From assembly GCF_019649055.1 (NCBI RefSeq), contig NW_026570227.1, forward strand, positions 372,001 to 436,000: 64,000 bases of DNA, given 5' to 3'. The notes beneath the pieces were generated by a model. That model was not told the origin of the DNA. It saw only the letters and a list, made by a program, of their open reading frames with translations, and did not search any database. This stretch comes from Paramacrobiotus metropolitanus. Taxonomy: Eukaryota; Tardigrada; Eutardigrada; Parachela; Macrobiotidae. The position numbers and the translations under genes are program-made. Shown in pieces: positions 62,888 to 64,000 of this stretch (position 1 is its first letter; each line of letters opens with the position of its first letter).

Positions 62888-63428
62888 AGGGGATGTCAGT
62901 AGCGCACCTAGATAATCCCCTGTATTGCTGCCGTCACCCGCCTGGAGTGTGGCGTACGGCAGTACATATGGCTAAATCTGGCTCGATATATATAAGCACC
63001 ATGTACAAGCCCGTCCGGAGTTAGAGCACGAAAGAGAACAGCTAACGCATAATAAGCGCGATGTTAGCGCTTAGCACGCTGGCCACTACACTACGTCTAC
63101 CACGATGCGTAAATGCGCTCCGCAGTTAGATTGTCCCTTACTACACCGACTGTTTTTTAGCCACCTTCCGCCAGGCAATTACGATTATACTCATTAAAAT
63201 ATATGGCGTGCACCAAGCCCCCAGCCAGCCAAAAGCATGTTACGTGTTTAAAGAGTGGGGCGTGTCGTGGTGTAGTATGCTGTTTGGCGTAACCCATGAA
63301 TTTACATTGTTCGCTGTTCTCTATCGTGCTCTAACTCCGGACCGGCCTGTATAGCCACAACGTCATGCTCCAGCCGGCTGACTGCAGCAAGTACAGGGAT
63401 TTTCTAAGCGAGCTACTGACATCCCCTC
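62888..63428. mobile_element. Inverted-repeat element in unit C carrying a nested MITE
   Basis: Same element as 2492-2644, at the same position of the cassette, enlarged by the nested TA-flanked element at 63006-63349. Confidence 0.75.
63006..63349. mobile_element. Nested TA-flanked MITE, 344 bp
   Basis: Inverted ends share GTCCGGAGTTAGAGCACGA and AGAGAACAGC, with TA on both sides (63004-63005, 63350-63351). Unit A lacks it, so insertion followed the cassette duplication. Confidence 0.82.
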
Positions 63429-63500
63429 GTATGCCATACCTATGTACGGCTAATGCACTGCACTTGTAGAACAGACAACAGTCATCCGCTTTTTTCACAG

Positions 63501-64000
63501 AAAAGACGCGGCATTCGACTGTGGAACCGGTATTTCTATCTGTGCGGTGGGTATCCCGTGAAGGGCCGCAACCGCGACATCCTGGCCTCCGTCGAAGCGT
63601 ACGACGCCGCCACTGACCAGTGGCGAAATCTGCCGGTGATGTCGCAATCACGCTGCAGCTTCGCCGCCAAAATCCTCAACGGCTACCTGTACGTGACAGG
63701 CGGTGTGGGCGCGGTTTCGGCGGCGGGAACGATCGTTCTCGGCAGCTGTGAGCGGCTGCAGTTGGGCGTAGCTGGCGCCCAATGGCAGTTTGTGGCCGGC
63801 CTAGGATTTCCGCGCTACGGACACTGTATGTTCGTCTTGCATGGCAAGCTGTACGTCTGCGGAGGGTGCAACCGCGACGGGATGTCGCTGACCGCGATGG
63901 AGGAGTACGATCCGGCGCTGAATCTGTGGAGTGCTGTGCGACCGGCCGAGCGACCCGGGGTCCGGTATGCCCCGGTGTCGGCTTGTGCGACGCTCACGTT
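63501..64000 (+). pseudogene. Kelch exon, unit C, frameshifted, cut by window end
   Basis: Follows tttcacag like units A and B and is about 95 percent alike by eye. One base is missing in GCATTCGAC-TGTGG compared with GCATTCGACGTGTGG, so the frame entering from the normal splice phase is wrong. Downstream of that the blades (YLCGGYPVKGRN, VTGGVG, VCGGCN) are open to the window edge. No BACK exon is visible upstream within the cassette sequence, which starts near 62770 after the retroelement. Confidence 0.65.

Overview
The window is nuclear DNA of an animal, most likely a small-genome invertebrate. Genes have short exons with GT-AG introns whose phases match across junctions. The domains are metazoan: astacin metalloprotease, BTB/BACK-Kelch, F-box, GH37 trehalase. 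LTR and non-LTR retroelements and short inverted-repeat DNA elements are abundant. A tardigrade or similar ecdysozoan would fit, but that is only inference. There is no operon structure, CRISPR array or recognisable tRNA/rRNA gene.

Layout. (1) 0.7-5.2 kb: unit A, a BACK-Kelch gene on + followed by a degraded F-box gene on -. The same cassette recurs as unit D (32.0-33.5 kb, F-box half only), unit B (36.9-45.8 kb) and unit C (62.8 kb to the end, Kelch exon only). (2) 5.2-11.6 kb: no supportable gene. (3) 11.6-17.7 kb, -: a kinase-Kelch gene split by a complete 4.3-kb non-autonomous LTR retrotransposon; its 5' side abuts a five-exon gene of unknown function (17.6-19.8 kb). (4) 20.0-22.6 kb, -: a trehalase gene without its N- and C-terminal exons and with a damaged signature. 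(5) 22.6-31 kb: dispersed repeats, small DNA elements and one unrecognised multi-exon gene on -. (6) 33.5-36.85 kb: a broken gag-bearing LTR element on -, ending exactly at the BACK exon of unit B. (7) 39.7-45.8 kb: the unit B F-box gene carrying a 715-bp insertion with a 9-bp target duplication and a 4.56-kb foldback element with a 6-bp duplication; the foldback holds a nested TA-flanked element. (8) 46.2-56.3 kb, +: three tandem copies of a secreted astacin protease fused to a leucine-rich-repeat domain: one intact, one LRR-only and frameshifted, one with the zinc histidines but no catalytic glutamate. (9) 56.6-59.1 kb, -: a LINE end and a second, degenerate kinase-Kelch copy. (10) 59.4-62.7 kb, +: the 3' part of an env-bearing Ty3/gypsy element with one LTR.

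The theme is birth and decay of gene families by segmental duplication, with mobile elements landing in the copies. Because the families are repeated inside the window, several insertions can be checked against an uninterrupted paralogue here. The best candidates for something little described are the astacin-LRR family, the kinase-Kelch fusion, the foldback element and the four-hairpin leader of the small LTR element.
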